A DNA stretch of 34,537 bases, taken from an uncultured Prevotella sp. (lineage in GTDB: Bacteria > Bacteroidota > Bacteroidia > Bacteroidales > Bacteroidaceae). The DNA lies in contig ONGP01000021.1 of assembly GCA_900317405.1 (NCBI GenBank), forward strand, positions 1 to 34,537. Direction: 5' to 3'. The notes under the pieces are model-generated. The model made no database searches and had not been told where the DNA came from. It saw nothing but the letters and a program-made list of their open reading frames with translations. Shown here in pieces: positions 1 through 6,705 of the stretch (position 1 is its first letter; every line of letters starts with the position of its first letter). The position numbers and the translations under genes were made by a program.

Positions 1-220
1 GCAGCTCCGCGAGGCTTCTAAGAGCGCTGTTTGCAAGATCAACATCGACTCTGACTCTCGTCTGGCTATGACTGCTGCTATCCGTAAGTACCTGGCTGAA
101 CACCCCGATCACTTCGATCCTCGCCAGTACCTGAAGCCAGCTCGTGAGAACATGAAGAAGATGTACATCCACAAGATTGTGAACGTACTCGGTTCTGACG
201 GTAAGCTCGCTCAGTGCTAA
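1..220 (+). CDS. fba: Class II fructose-1,6-bisphosphate aldolase, C-terminal 72 residues (5' end outside window)
   Basis: Fructose-bisphosphate aldolase cleaves fructose 1,6-bisphosphate to dihydroxyacetone phosphate and glyceraldehyde 3-phosphate in glycolysis and runs in reverse in gluconeogenesis. Only the end is here. The reading frame starts at base 2 and stops at 218-220. The segment KINIDSDSRLAMT matches the phosphate-binding NxD stretch of class II (zinc) aldolases. The tail FDPRQYLKPARENMKKMYIHK is typical of the longer Bacteroidota enzymes, which carry this extra C-terminal helix. A strong hairpin terminator follows 22 bases after the stop. The zinc ligands and the start lie outside the window. 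Recognition is by sequence memory of the family, and I am confident of it. Confidence 0.9.
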   Translation, partial: QLREASKSAVCKINIDSDSRLAMTAAIRKYLAEHPDHFDPRQYLKPARENMKKMYIHKIVNVLGSDGKLAQC

Positions 221-242
221 TCTGACCGATCCAGATAAAATT

Positions 243-276
243 AATCCCCGCCAATTTGGTGGGGATTATTTTTTTT
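243..276 (+). terminator. Rho-independent terminator of fba, probably bidirectional
   Basis: Bases 243-253 pair with 257-267 (AATCCCC with GGGGATT, one G-T wobble, then CCA with TGG) around a 3-base loop, followed by ATTTTTTTTT. It lies between the fba stop and the ald stop. On the minus strand the hairpin is followed by AATTTTAT, a weaker tract that may also end ald transcripts. Confidence 0.9.
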
Positions 277-1378
277 ATGCTATTGGTTCGTAGGGTAGGC
301 CGAATACATCGGCTACAGCCTTGAATGTCACCTTCCCTTCTACGATGTTCAGTCCCTTGGCTAGTGCTGGGTCATCCTTGCAGGCTTGCTGCCAGCCCTT
401 GTCGGCCAGAGCTATGGCATAACGAAGTGTGGCATTAGTCAGTGCCAGCGTAGATGTGTTGGGCACAGCACCTGGTATGTTGGCCACACAGTAGTGCACG
501 ATACCCTCCTCTGTGTATACTGGTTCGCTATGAGTGGTTGGGTGCGATGTCTCGAAACAGCCGCCCTGGTCGATGGCTACGTCTACCAATACCGTGCCAG
601 GCTCCATCAGTTTTAGCATCTCGCGTGTGATAAGATGTGGCGTCTTGTCGCCTGGAACCAATACCGATCCTACTACGATATCAACCGTTGGCAACATCTG
701 ACGGATGTTGTGCTCCGACGAGTAGAGCGTGTGGACATTGGCTGGAGTTTCGATGTCGAGCTGTCGCAGTCGTGGAAGCGAGATGTCGGCTATTGTTACA
801 TCAGCTCCTAATCCTGCAGCCATGAGTGCTGCTGCCTCGCCTACCACACCACCACCAAGAACTAGCACCTTGGCAGGACTAACACCAGGCACACCACTAA
901 TCAGTTTGCCCTTGCCGCCCTTGGTCTTCTGCAGATAGTAGGCACCATTCAGCGTGGCCATTCGGCCTGCAACCTCGCTCATAGGCTGTAGCAGAGGTAG
1001 CGAACCGTTGGGCAGTTGCACAGTCTCGTAAGCCAGACACACGGCCTTGCTCTTCAGCATGGCATCAGTAAGTTCCTTTTCGCATGCAAAGTGGAAATAT
1101 GTAAAGAGCAACTGACCTGGGCGAACCAACGAGTACTCAGGCTCGATAGGCTCCTTCACCTTTACTATCATATCGCACTCGCGATACACAGCCTCGATGG
1201 TGGGCAGTATGCGTGCACCAGCAGCTACATAGTCATCGTCAGAGAATCCACTGCCTTCGCCAGCAGTATGTTGCACACTGACCTCGTGGCCGCGACGAGT
1301 AAGTTCTGCTACTCCCGCAGGTGTCATGCCCACGCGGTTCTCATTGTTCTTAATCTCCTTTGGAATTCCTACTTTCAT
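275..1378 (-). CDS. ald: Alanine dehydrogenase
   Basis: Catalyses NAD-dependent oxidative deamination of L-alanine to pyruvate and ammonia, or the reverse. The 367 residues equal the usual family length. The N-terminus [20 protein letters not shown] is the family signature. Substrate-binding positions known from the family are present: R15, K75 in VKVKEP and H96 in TYFHFA. A glycine-rich NAD-binding stretch, [17 protein letters not shown], lies near residue 172, and the catalytic aspartate is in [12 protein letters not shown] near residue 270. The ATG at 1378 is the natural start. A -7-like box on the minus strand (TATATTCG, 1414-1421) lies upstream without a clear -33 element. The gene is monocistronic, convergent with fba and divergent from the GH43 gene. 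Confidence 0.95.
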   Translation of the reverse strand: MKVGIPKEIKNNENRVGMTPAGVAELTRRGHEVSVQHTAGEGSGFSDDDYVAAGARILPTIEAVYRECDMIVKVKEPIEPEYSLVRPGQLLFTYFHFACEKELTDAMLKSKAVCLAYETVQLPNGSLPLLQPMSEVAGRMATLNGAYYLQKTKGGKGKLISGVPGVSPAKVLVLGGGVVGEAAALMAAGLGADVTIADISLPRLRQLDIETPANVHTLYSSEHNIRQMLPTVDIVVGSVLVPGDKTPHLITREMLKLMEPGTVLVDVAIDQGGCFETSHPTTHSEPVYTEEGIVHYCVANIPGAVPNTSTLALTNATLRYAIALADKGWQQACKDDPALAKGLNIVEGKVTFKAVADVFGLPYEPIA

Positions 1379-1464
1379 AAGCCTTTATGTTTTAAATTAG
1401 AGTAACTATGGTGCGAATATACGATTTTTTTCGTTACGTTGTTCTCACTTTCGCAGTTTTTTTG

Positions 1465-1472
1465 TATTTTTG
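1465..1472 (+). promoter_or_regulatory. Bacteroidota -7 box for the GH43 gene
   Basis: TATTTTTG fits TAnnTTTG and lies 36 bases before the ATG. The best upstream partner is GTTG at 1438-1441, with a 23-base spacer longer than the usual 19-21, so the -33 element is weak or absent. Confidence 0.5.
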
Positions 1473-1508
1473 CAGGCAACAAATTAAAACCTAACAATAA
1501 CGTAGCAA

Positions 1509-3155
1509 ATGAACAAGAAACTGCTTAGTGCAACTATTGCTGCAGCATGCTGCCTTACGATGGCAACATCGTGCACACATCAACCAGAATCGGCAAGCAA
1601 TAAGCTTACCACCGTTGGCAACCCTTATCTGCCCCTGTGGGAGCATATACCCGATGGCGAGCCATACGTGTTCGACGATCCTGACAATCCAGGCAAACAG
1701 CGTGTGTATATCTATGGTTCGCACGACAATCTGATAACAGCCTATTGCGGTCGCGATCAGGTGGTGTGGTCGGCTCCTGTCGACGATCTTAACAACTGGC
1801 GCTACGATGGAATAATCCTGGTGGTCGACAAGAATGCCAAGGGCGAGCCATTCGACACAGCTAAGACTGCCGATGTGCTGTATGCTCCTGATGTAACTCT
1901 GGTTACTGACAGTACTGGCAAGAAAACATACTACCTGTTCCCCAATGACCAGACTGGCTATCGAAACGGACTGATAGCCAAGAGCGATCGTCCTGACGGC
2001 CCATTTGAGGTGTGCAACTGGAAAGACGATGATCCTAATCAGGTTACTGGCATCTATGGTTTCGACCCAGCAGTATTTGTAGATGACGACGGCCGTGTGT
2101 ATGGCTATTGGGGATTTGAGCACTCATACGCCGCCGAGATAGATCCTGCTACTATGTGTACCGTTAAGCCTGGCACACAGGTTGTCGACGGAATGATCTC
2201 TGGCCGTAACGAGCCTGGAATATTCAGTTTCTTCGAGGCATCAAGCATTCGTAAAATCAAGGATAAGTATGTGTTTATCTATAGCCGATTCACCAAGGAC
2301 GGCGAGTTTGGTCTGCCCACATCCAACTACACTTTGGCCTATTGCTATAGCGACAATCCTCTGGGACCTTGGACCTATGGCGGAACCATAATCGATGCAC
2401 GTGGTCGCGAGATCAACGAGAAGGGCGACACCATCGCATCGGGCGTAGTAGATGGCAACACCCATGGCTCTATATGCGAGATCAACGGCAAGTGGTATGT
2501 GTTCTATCATCGCCAGACAGGCACCGACGAGTATGCACGCCAGGCTATGGTAGCACCTATCGAGGTTAAGGTGCAGGAAGGCAAGGGCGGAAAGGTTGAG
2601 ATAAGCGAGGGCGAGTACAACTCTGAAGGCTTCGCGCTCAACGGACTTAATCCGCTGGAGTGTCATTCGGCTGGTATCGCCTGCTGGCTTACTGGTCCAA
2701 AAGTGGCTGTACACGAGTGGCCTAACAATATCTTCTCAGGTTCATACGTTGAGGCATCGTATGGTACCGACAGCAACTTCGACGAACCATACGCACTGAA
2801 GAATAATACCAACCGTGTTATCAACAATACCGATGGTTCTATCGTGGGTTATAAGTACTTCAACTTCACTGAGACCAACGGCAAGGAGAATCTTAAGCTG
2901 AGTCTGCGACTGATACCAGAGGGTGTCGACGGCAAGATAATTGTGATGGTAGACCGTCCTTGGGAGTCGCAAGGTGGCAAGCAGATTGGTTCGTTAGAAC
3001 TAACCAGCCACATGGTTCAGGAGTCTACAGCGCTTCCCATCGATGTTCCTGAACTGGGCAGTCTTACTGGCAATCACGCCATCTACTTCAAGTTTGTATC
3101 TGCCACCAAGGGCAAGTCAATCTGCAAACTCGAAGACTTCCAGTTCCAATATTAA
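1509..3155 (+). CDS. Glycoside hydrolase family 43 lipoprotein with C-terminal CBM6-like domain
   Basis: A secreted glycosidase, probably acting on arabinose- or xylose-containing glycans. Family 43 covers beta-xylosidases and alpha-L-arabinofuranosidases, and the exact substrate cannot be read from sequence. The leader MNKKLLSATIAAACCLTMATSC ends in a lipobox with C22 as the lipidated cysteine. The five-bladed propeller spans about residues 40-375. Likely catalytic base is D57 in YVFDDPD, the pKa modulator D186 in GFDPAVF, and the acid E243 in FFEASS. YAPDVT near 125 and NTHGSI near 318 are typical of the family. Residues about 400-548 (VEASYGT..., FKFVSATKGKSICKLEDF) resemble a CBM6-type beta-sandwich. 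No SusC/SusD pair, regulator or second glycosidase is near, so this is not an obvious polysaccharide utilisation locus. trmO follows after 10 bases. Confidence 0.85.
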   Translation: MNKKLLSATIAAACCLTMATSCTHQPESASNKLTTVGNPYLPLWEHIPDGEPYVFDDPDNPGKQRVYIYGSHDNLITAYCGRDQVVWSAPVDDLNNWRYDGIILVVDKNAKGEPFDTAKTADVLYAPDVTLVTDSTGKKTYYLFPNDQTGYRNGLIAKSDRPDGPFEVCNWKDDDPNQVTGIYGFDPAVFVDDDGRVYGYWGFEHSYAAEIDPATMCTVKPGTQVVDGMISGRNEPGIFSFFEASSIRKIKDKYVFIYSRFTKDGEFGLPTSNYTLAYCYSDNPLGPWTYGGTIIDARGREINEKGDTIASGVVDGNTHGSICEINGKWYVFYHRQTGTDEYARQAMVAPIEVKVQEGKGGKVEISEGEYNSEGFALNGLNPLECHSAGIACWLTGPKVAVHEWPNNIFSGSYVEASYGTDSNFDEPYALKNNTNRVINNTDGSIVGYKYFNFTETNGKENLKLSLRLIPEGVDGKIIVMVDRPWESQGGKQIGSLELTSHMVQESTALPIDVPELGSLTGNHAIYFKFVSATKGKSICKLEDFQFQY

Positions 3156-3165
3156 ATAGGTAAGG

Positions 3166-3837
3166 ATGGAGATACAGCCGATAGCGCACTTTGAGTCGCC
3201 ATTCACTACCAAGTTTGGTATCCCCCGTCAGAGCGGACTTGTGCCCGATCTGACGGGGCGTATCGTGTTTGCTCCAGAGTATCGACAGATGGATGCCGTA
3301 CGTGGTATCGACGGGTTCGACTATCTGTGGTTGGTATGGGAGTTCTCGGCCAATCGCGATGCAGAGAAGAGCCTCACCGTTCGCCCACCTCGACTTGGTG
3401 GCAACCAACGTATGGGCGTGTTTGCCACACGTTCGCCCTTCCGTCCCAACAATCTGGGCCTGTCGTGCGTAAAGTTCGACAGAGTAGAGAACGATCCTAA
3501 ACTTGGCCCAGTTATCTATGTTCGTGGCGCCGACCTGATGGATGGTACACCCATCTACGACATCAAGCCCTACGTGGCTTATGCCGATGCCCATCCAGAG
3601 GCTCGCAGCGGGTTTGTGGATAATACAGAATGGCAGCCCCTACAAGTGGAACTGCCAGACGATTTAGCAGCCAAAGTACCTGCCGACCAGATAGAATCAC
3701 TAAAGGCCACCCTGGCTCAAGACCCCCGTCCACGCTATCATGACGACCCCACCCGCATCTACGGCATGCCATTCCTGAATCTCGACGTAAGATTCAAAGT
3801 CGCAGACAATGTATTGACGGTTGTAGAAATAAAATAA
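3166..3837 (+). CDS. trmO: tRNA (N6-threonylcarbamoyladenosine-37) N6-methyltransferase TrmO
   Basis: TrmO (formerly YaeB/TsaA, UPF0066) uses S-adenosylmethionine to methylate t6A37 to m6t6A37 in ANN-decoding tRNAs. The 223 residues are close to the E. coli protein. Family motifs appear in order: TKFGIPRQSGLVPDLTGRIV (15-34), ATRSPFRPNNLGLS (87-100, the SAM-binding signature) and DLMDGTPIYDIKPYV (123-137). GTAAGG precedes the ATG, one of the few purine-rich leaders in the window. It lies 10 bases after the GH43 gene and is probably co-transcribed with it, an arrangement without obvious functional logic. No clear terminator follows. Confidence 0.92.
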   Translation: MEIQPIAHFESPFTTKFGIPRQSGLVPDLTGRIVFAPEYRQMDAVRGIDGFDYLWLVWEFSANRDAEKSLTVRPPRLGGNQRMGVFATRSPFRPNNLGLSCVKFDRVENDPKLGPVIYVRGADLMDGTPIYDIKPYVAYADAHPEARSGFVDNTEWQPLQVELPDDLAAKVPADQIESLKATLAQDPRPRYHDDPTRIYGMPFLNLDVRFKVADNVLTVVEIK

Positions 3838-3851
3838 AAAAGTTTGGTATA

Positions 3852-3974
3852 AGTCTACATGCCTACACAAAATTGCTCAAAACCCGCATAAACACTAGGT
3901 TTTATGTAGGCTTGAAAATCTGTAAATGGCTAAAATACAGCAAATTACGTAAAAATCGTGTAGGCATGTAGGCT
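3852..3974. repeat. Imperfect 17-base inverted repeat made of 8-base TGTAGGC(A/T) units
   Basis: Bases 3855-3868 are the exact reverse complement of 3958-3971. Pairing extends outward through a T-G wobble (3854/3972) and two more pairs (3853/3973, 3852/3974). The intervening segment is 89 bases. The right arm is two tandem copies of TGTAGGC (3959-3965 and 3967-3973). A third direct copy is at 3905-3911, and an inverted copy is at 3861-3867 in the left arm. It lies in the gene-free stretch between trmO and the DUF4153-like gene, upstream of that gene's promoter. Function is unknown: operator sites, a structured RNA or a mobile-element relic are all possible. Confidence 0.75.
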
Positions 3975-4045
3975 GTTTGCGAAAATTTTATTTGAATTTT
4001 CAGCATATCATGTACATTTCAGGTTGTTTTTTTCTCGCATAAATA

Positions 4046-4077
4046 TTTGGCGGAATGAAGATTTGTACGTACCTTTG
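4046..4077 (+). promoter_or_regulatory. Bacteroidota -33/-7 promoter of the DUF4153-like gene
   Basis: TTTG at 4046-4049, a 20-base spacer, and TACCTTTG at 4070-4077 match the consensus exactly. The expected transcript start gives a leader of roughly 35-40 bases before the ATG at 4119. Confidence 0.8.
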
Positions 4078-4118
4078 CATTGATTAATTAAGAAACTGAT
4101 AAAAACCTAACATTGTAT

Positions 4119-5756
4119 ATGAGTACAAAACTGAAATCATTATTGCAGCAGTTGCTGCTTAGTCCACGTAAGTTTCCTGTAGAGTTAGCCCTGGGGATAG
4201 CATTCTTTATTATTGCCGTCTGGGATACTGAGACAACAGTGTGGAGCGAAAAAGCAGGGCATATGGTTAGCGACATCAATGGCGATATCCTATGTTTCTT
4301 CGTGCCGCTGATGGCACTTACATTCTGGCTCCATCGCGTTAATCGTTGGGCTTACTACGCCTCGTTCTTTATATTCCTGCCCCTGATGATGCTCGACTTG
4401 AAGCCTTTCCTATGGACATACGGATTCACGTTCACCTATGTTCTGGCTGCCATACTGCTCATTATCGGCAATAGGCGATTGGATAACCGCTCGTTTGCGG
4501 CTCATTCGCTGCATGTGGCTACACAGATGTTCTTCGGCCTGATTATATCAGGTATTCTTTATTTGGCTGTGTTGGCTATATTTGCATCATTTTTCTATAT
4601 CTTCGGCATCGACGAACCCAAATATTTCTACCAGCATATCGCCCAGTTCATATTCTTGGTGCTTGCCCCACAGATATGCTGTACACTGGTTCGTCAGAAC
4701 GAAGACGTTGTCGAGGAGCCGTTCAAGATTCTTCGAATCATCCTCAATTTCATCCTCTCGCCAGCTGTCATCATCTATACCGTAATCCTATATACCTATT
4801 TTATAAAGATAGTATTCGTGTGGGATCTGCCCAAGGGTGGGGTCGCTTGGATGGTGATGGGATTCATCACTGTGGCATTGATAGGTAGAGTGGCCCAGTC
4901 GATACTCAGCCAGCGATACTACGACTGGTTCTATGGTCGATTCACATTTATAGCCATTCCTCCACTCATCATGTACTGGATTGGCTCTATCTATCGCATA
5001 CGTCTTTATAGTTTCACTGAGAGTCGCTTTTATCTGATGGTGGCAGGTGTACTTATGACTCTCTTTGTGCTGATGCTGTTCCGCCAGCGCACCCGTCATT
5101 ATCAGCTTATGACCCTCATCTTTGGTGCGGCTATTATCCTCTTTACCTATATTCCTGGTATATCTGCCAAAAGCATTGGTCTAACTTGTCAGAAGCAGCG
5201 ACTCACTGAGCTAATTAGCGAACTGAAACTTACAGACGCTAAGACCGGTAAGCTTAACGATGATATAGACACCTGGAGTATCAAGCAGGACAGTATGATG
5301 TGCGAGCGATACAAGGATGTAAGCAGTGTTATCAAGTATGTACGCGATGGAATCGGCGACAAAGAGTTTGAGGCGAAATACGGCAAATGGACTCATTCTG
5401 AGTACAGCTTCAACTACGCCAAGTCTCAGAATACCGATTATAGTGATTACGATACGTATAGCAGGCGTAAGCCTGTTGACTTAGGCGAATACACCGTAAT
5501 GCTCCCTTCGAAAGCATACGAATACGGTTACAGTGAGCAGACAGTCATCATCACCATGGATAAGGATACCGTACTCGAATATCCTATTCAAAAGATCGTA
5601 AGCCAGGACACATCACTCCTGCATCATCCCGACCAACTGCTCACTTATCGCAACGACTCACTGATGCTGGTGCTCGAAGGCGTGTGCATTAAAGATACCG
5701 TCATTACCGATGTAAGATACTACGGCCTCCAGTTATTCAGAAAGCAAAAAAAATAA
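4119..5756 (+). CDS. Polytopic membrane protein, DUF4153-like
   Basis: The protein has 545 residues when started at ATG 4119 (MSTKLKSLLQQLLLSPRKFP). A TTG two codons earlier is less likely. About eleven hydrophobic segments fill residues 20-345, for example ELALGIAFFIIAVW, FWLHRV-flanked FFVPLMALT, GLIISGILYLAVLAIFASFF and LMTLIFGAAIILFTYIPG. A hydrophilic C-terminal domain of about 200 residues follows, rich in Tyr, Asp and Lys (NYAKSQNTDYSDYDTYSRRK near 430). The pattern resembles the DUF4153 family of Bacteroidota, whose function is unknown. Similarity is from memory of the family layout, not a search. The gene has its own promoter, and the downstream gene is convergent. Confidence 0.7.
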   Translation: MSTKLKSLLQQLLLSPRKFPVELALGIAFFIIAVWDTETTVWSEKAGHMVSDINGDILCFFVPLMALTFWLHRVNRWAYYASFFIFLPLMMLDLKPFLWTYGFTFTYVLAAILLIIGNRRLDNRSFAAHSLHVATQMFFGLIISGILYLAVLAIFASFFYIFGIDEPKYFYQHIAQFIFLVLAPQICCTLVRQNEDVVEEPFKILRIILNFILSPAVIIYTVILYTYFIKIVFVWDLPKGGVAWMVMGFITVALIGRVAQSILSQRYYDWFYGRFTFIAIPPLIMYWIGSIYRIRLYSFTESRFYLMVAGVLMTLFVLMLFRQRTRHYQLMTLIFGAAIILFTYIPGISAKSIGLTCQKQRLTELISELKLTDAKTGKLNDDIDTWSIKQDSMMCERYKDVSSVIKYVRDGIGDKEFEAKYGKWTHSEYSFNYAKSQNTDYSDYDTYSRRKPVDLGEYTVMLPSKAYEYGYSEQTVIITMDKDTVLEYPIQKIVSQDTSLLHHPDQLLTYRNDSLMLVLEGVCIKDTVITDVRYYGLQLFRKQKK

Positions 5757-5770
5757 ACTACCAGAATTGT

Positions 5771-5896
5771 ATGACAAGATGTGTATCTATGACAGAACCT
5801 ACGATGCCGAAATATCCTGGTGGAATAGAGAAAATGTTTGAGTTTATTGCAGATAACCTACGCTGGCCTGGTGATGACGATGCTTGCATACTTTAA
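5771..5896 (+). pseudogene. Remnant resembling the start of a TonB C-terminal domain
   Basis: An open frame of 41 codons (ATG 5771, or ATG 5789 for 35 codons) stops at 5894-5896. It contains MPKYPGGIEKMFEFIADNLR followed by WP. This is the pattern MPxFPGG-x5-F-[IL]-x2-N-[IL]-x-[YW]P that begins the TonB C-terminal domain in many Bacteroidota energy transducers. The rest of the domain (GRVxVxFxVxxDG and onward), the membrane anchor and the proline-rich linker are all missing. The reading frame is open upstream into the 3' end of the membrane-protein gene. I read it as a decayed fragment. A short expressed peptide is less likely because there is no promoter or ribosome site. Confidence 0.55.
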
Positions 5897-5914
5897 AGAA
5901 AAGTGGAACAGGCA

Positions 5915-6553
5915 TTAGTCTATCCCCAATAGTTTGGCTAGTGGCTTGGTCCAGTCCTCATTGTTTTTGGGGAAGAGTGTCTGAATGCCAAGGGCTTTTG
6001 CTGCTTCGATGTTCTTTTGGCTGTCATCGATGAAGAGGGTTTCTTCGGGTGATGATTGTTGGCCTTCGAGCATCATCCAGAATATTTCAGGGGATGGTTT
6101 CATCTGCTTGCATTGGTAGCTGAGATAGAGGTGGTCGAAGTAGTGCTCTATGGAGTGACCATTGCCATCAAATTCGTTGCTCATGGCCCACTGCATCATA
6201 TAGGGATTGGTGTTTGACAGCAGACATACCTTGTAGCCACGTTGGCGCAATCTAAGCAGCATCTGCAGATTACGTTGTGGCACGGCTTCTACGTAGCCAT
6301 GCCAGGCATATCTACACTCGTCGTGAGAGAGTTCCCGACCAACGAGACGGCTTATCTCTGTACGGAATTCCTCAGGTGTGATCACGCCTTTTTCTAAATC
6401 TCCGAAGATACCTTGCTGGCAAAAAGCATCAAGATGCTTCCGTGCATCACTTAGTCCGATCTCTTCGAATCGCTTTACTGCCTGTTCATAGCTTAAGGCT
6501 ATAACCACGCCGCCCAAATCGAATGCAATGTTCCTTATTAGTTGACTTGTCAT
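5915..6553 (-). CDS. HAD-superfamily (subclass IA) hydrolase, YihX-like
   Basis: A cytosolic haloacid-dehalogenase-fold hydrolase, probably a phosphatase for a small sugar or nucleotide phosphate. It has 212 residues. Motif I is FDLGGVV with nucleophile D12; the usual second aspartate is G14. Motif II is LLSNTN (S113), the motif III lysine is K152 in QMKPSPEIF, and motif IV is FIDDS (D176, D177). The small helical cap lies between about 20 and 95. DLGG in motif I is common in the YihX/epoxide-hydrolase-N branch, so the change alone does not mean loss of activity. The substrate is unknown. The gene has its own minus-strand promoter, divergent from the sensor phosphatase. Confidence 0.85.
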   Translation of the reverse strand: MTSQLIRNIAFDLGGVVIALSYEQAVKRFEEIGLSDARKHLDAFCQQGIFGDLEKGVITPEEFRTEISRLVGRELSHDECRYAWHGYVEAVPQRNLQMLLRLRQRGYKVCLLSNTNPYMMQWAMSNEFDGNGHSIEHYFDHLYLSYQCKQMKPSPEIFWMMLEGQQSSPEETLFIDDSQKNIEAAKALGIQTLFPKNNEDWTKPLAKLLGID

Positions 6554-6575
6554 TTTATGGATGTATTTTTGATTG

Positions 6576-6606
6576 CAAAAATACGAATATTATTTAGATA
6601 AGCAAA
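6576..6606 (-). promoter_or_regulatory. Promoter of the HAD hydrolase gene
   Basis: Read on the minus strand: TTTG (6606-6603), a 19-base spacer, TATTTTTG (6583-6576), then 22 bases to the ATG at 6553. It lies 31 bases from the divergent promoter of the phosphatase gene. Confidence 0.75.
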
Positions 6607-6637
6607 ATATTAATAAGAAAAAATATTCAGCCAAAAG

Positions 6638-6669
6638 TTTGGTGCTTTCGTTTTTTATTACTAACTTCG
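6638..6669 (+). promoter_or_regulatory. Promoter of the TPR/PP2C phosphatase gene
   Basis: TTTG at 6638-6641, a 20-base spacer, then TAACTTCG at 6662-6669, a one-base variant of the -7 consensus (TTCG for TTTG). The ATG is at 6706. Confidence 0.65.
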
Positions 6670-6705
6670 CAGCCAAAATTAATCCAAAACTTAAAACCTA
6701 TAAAT

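Noticed and set aside
1509-3837. A polysaccharide utilisation locus around the GH43 gene
   Set aside because: No SusC, SusD, hybrid two-component regulator or second glycosidase is adjacent. The neighbours are alanine dehydrogenase and trmO.
5915-6553. HAD hydrolase judged inactive because motif I lacks the second aspartate
   Set aside because: DLGG is normal in several HAD-IA branches such as YihX-like proteins, and the other three motifs are intact.
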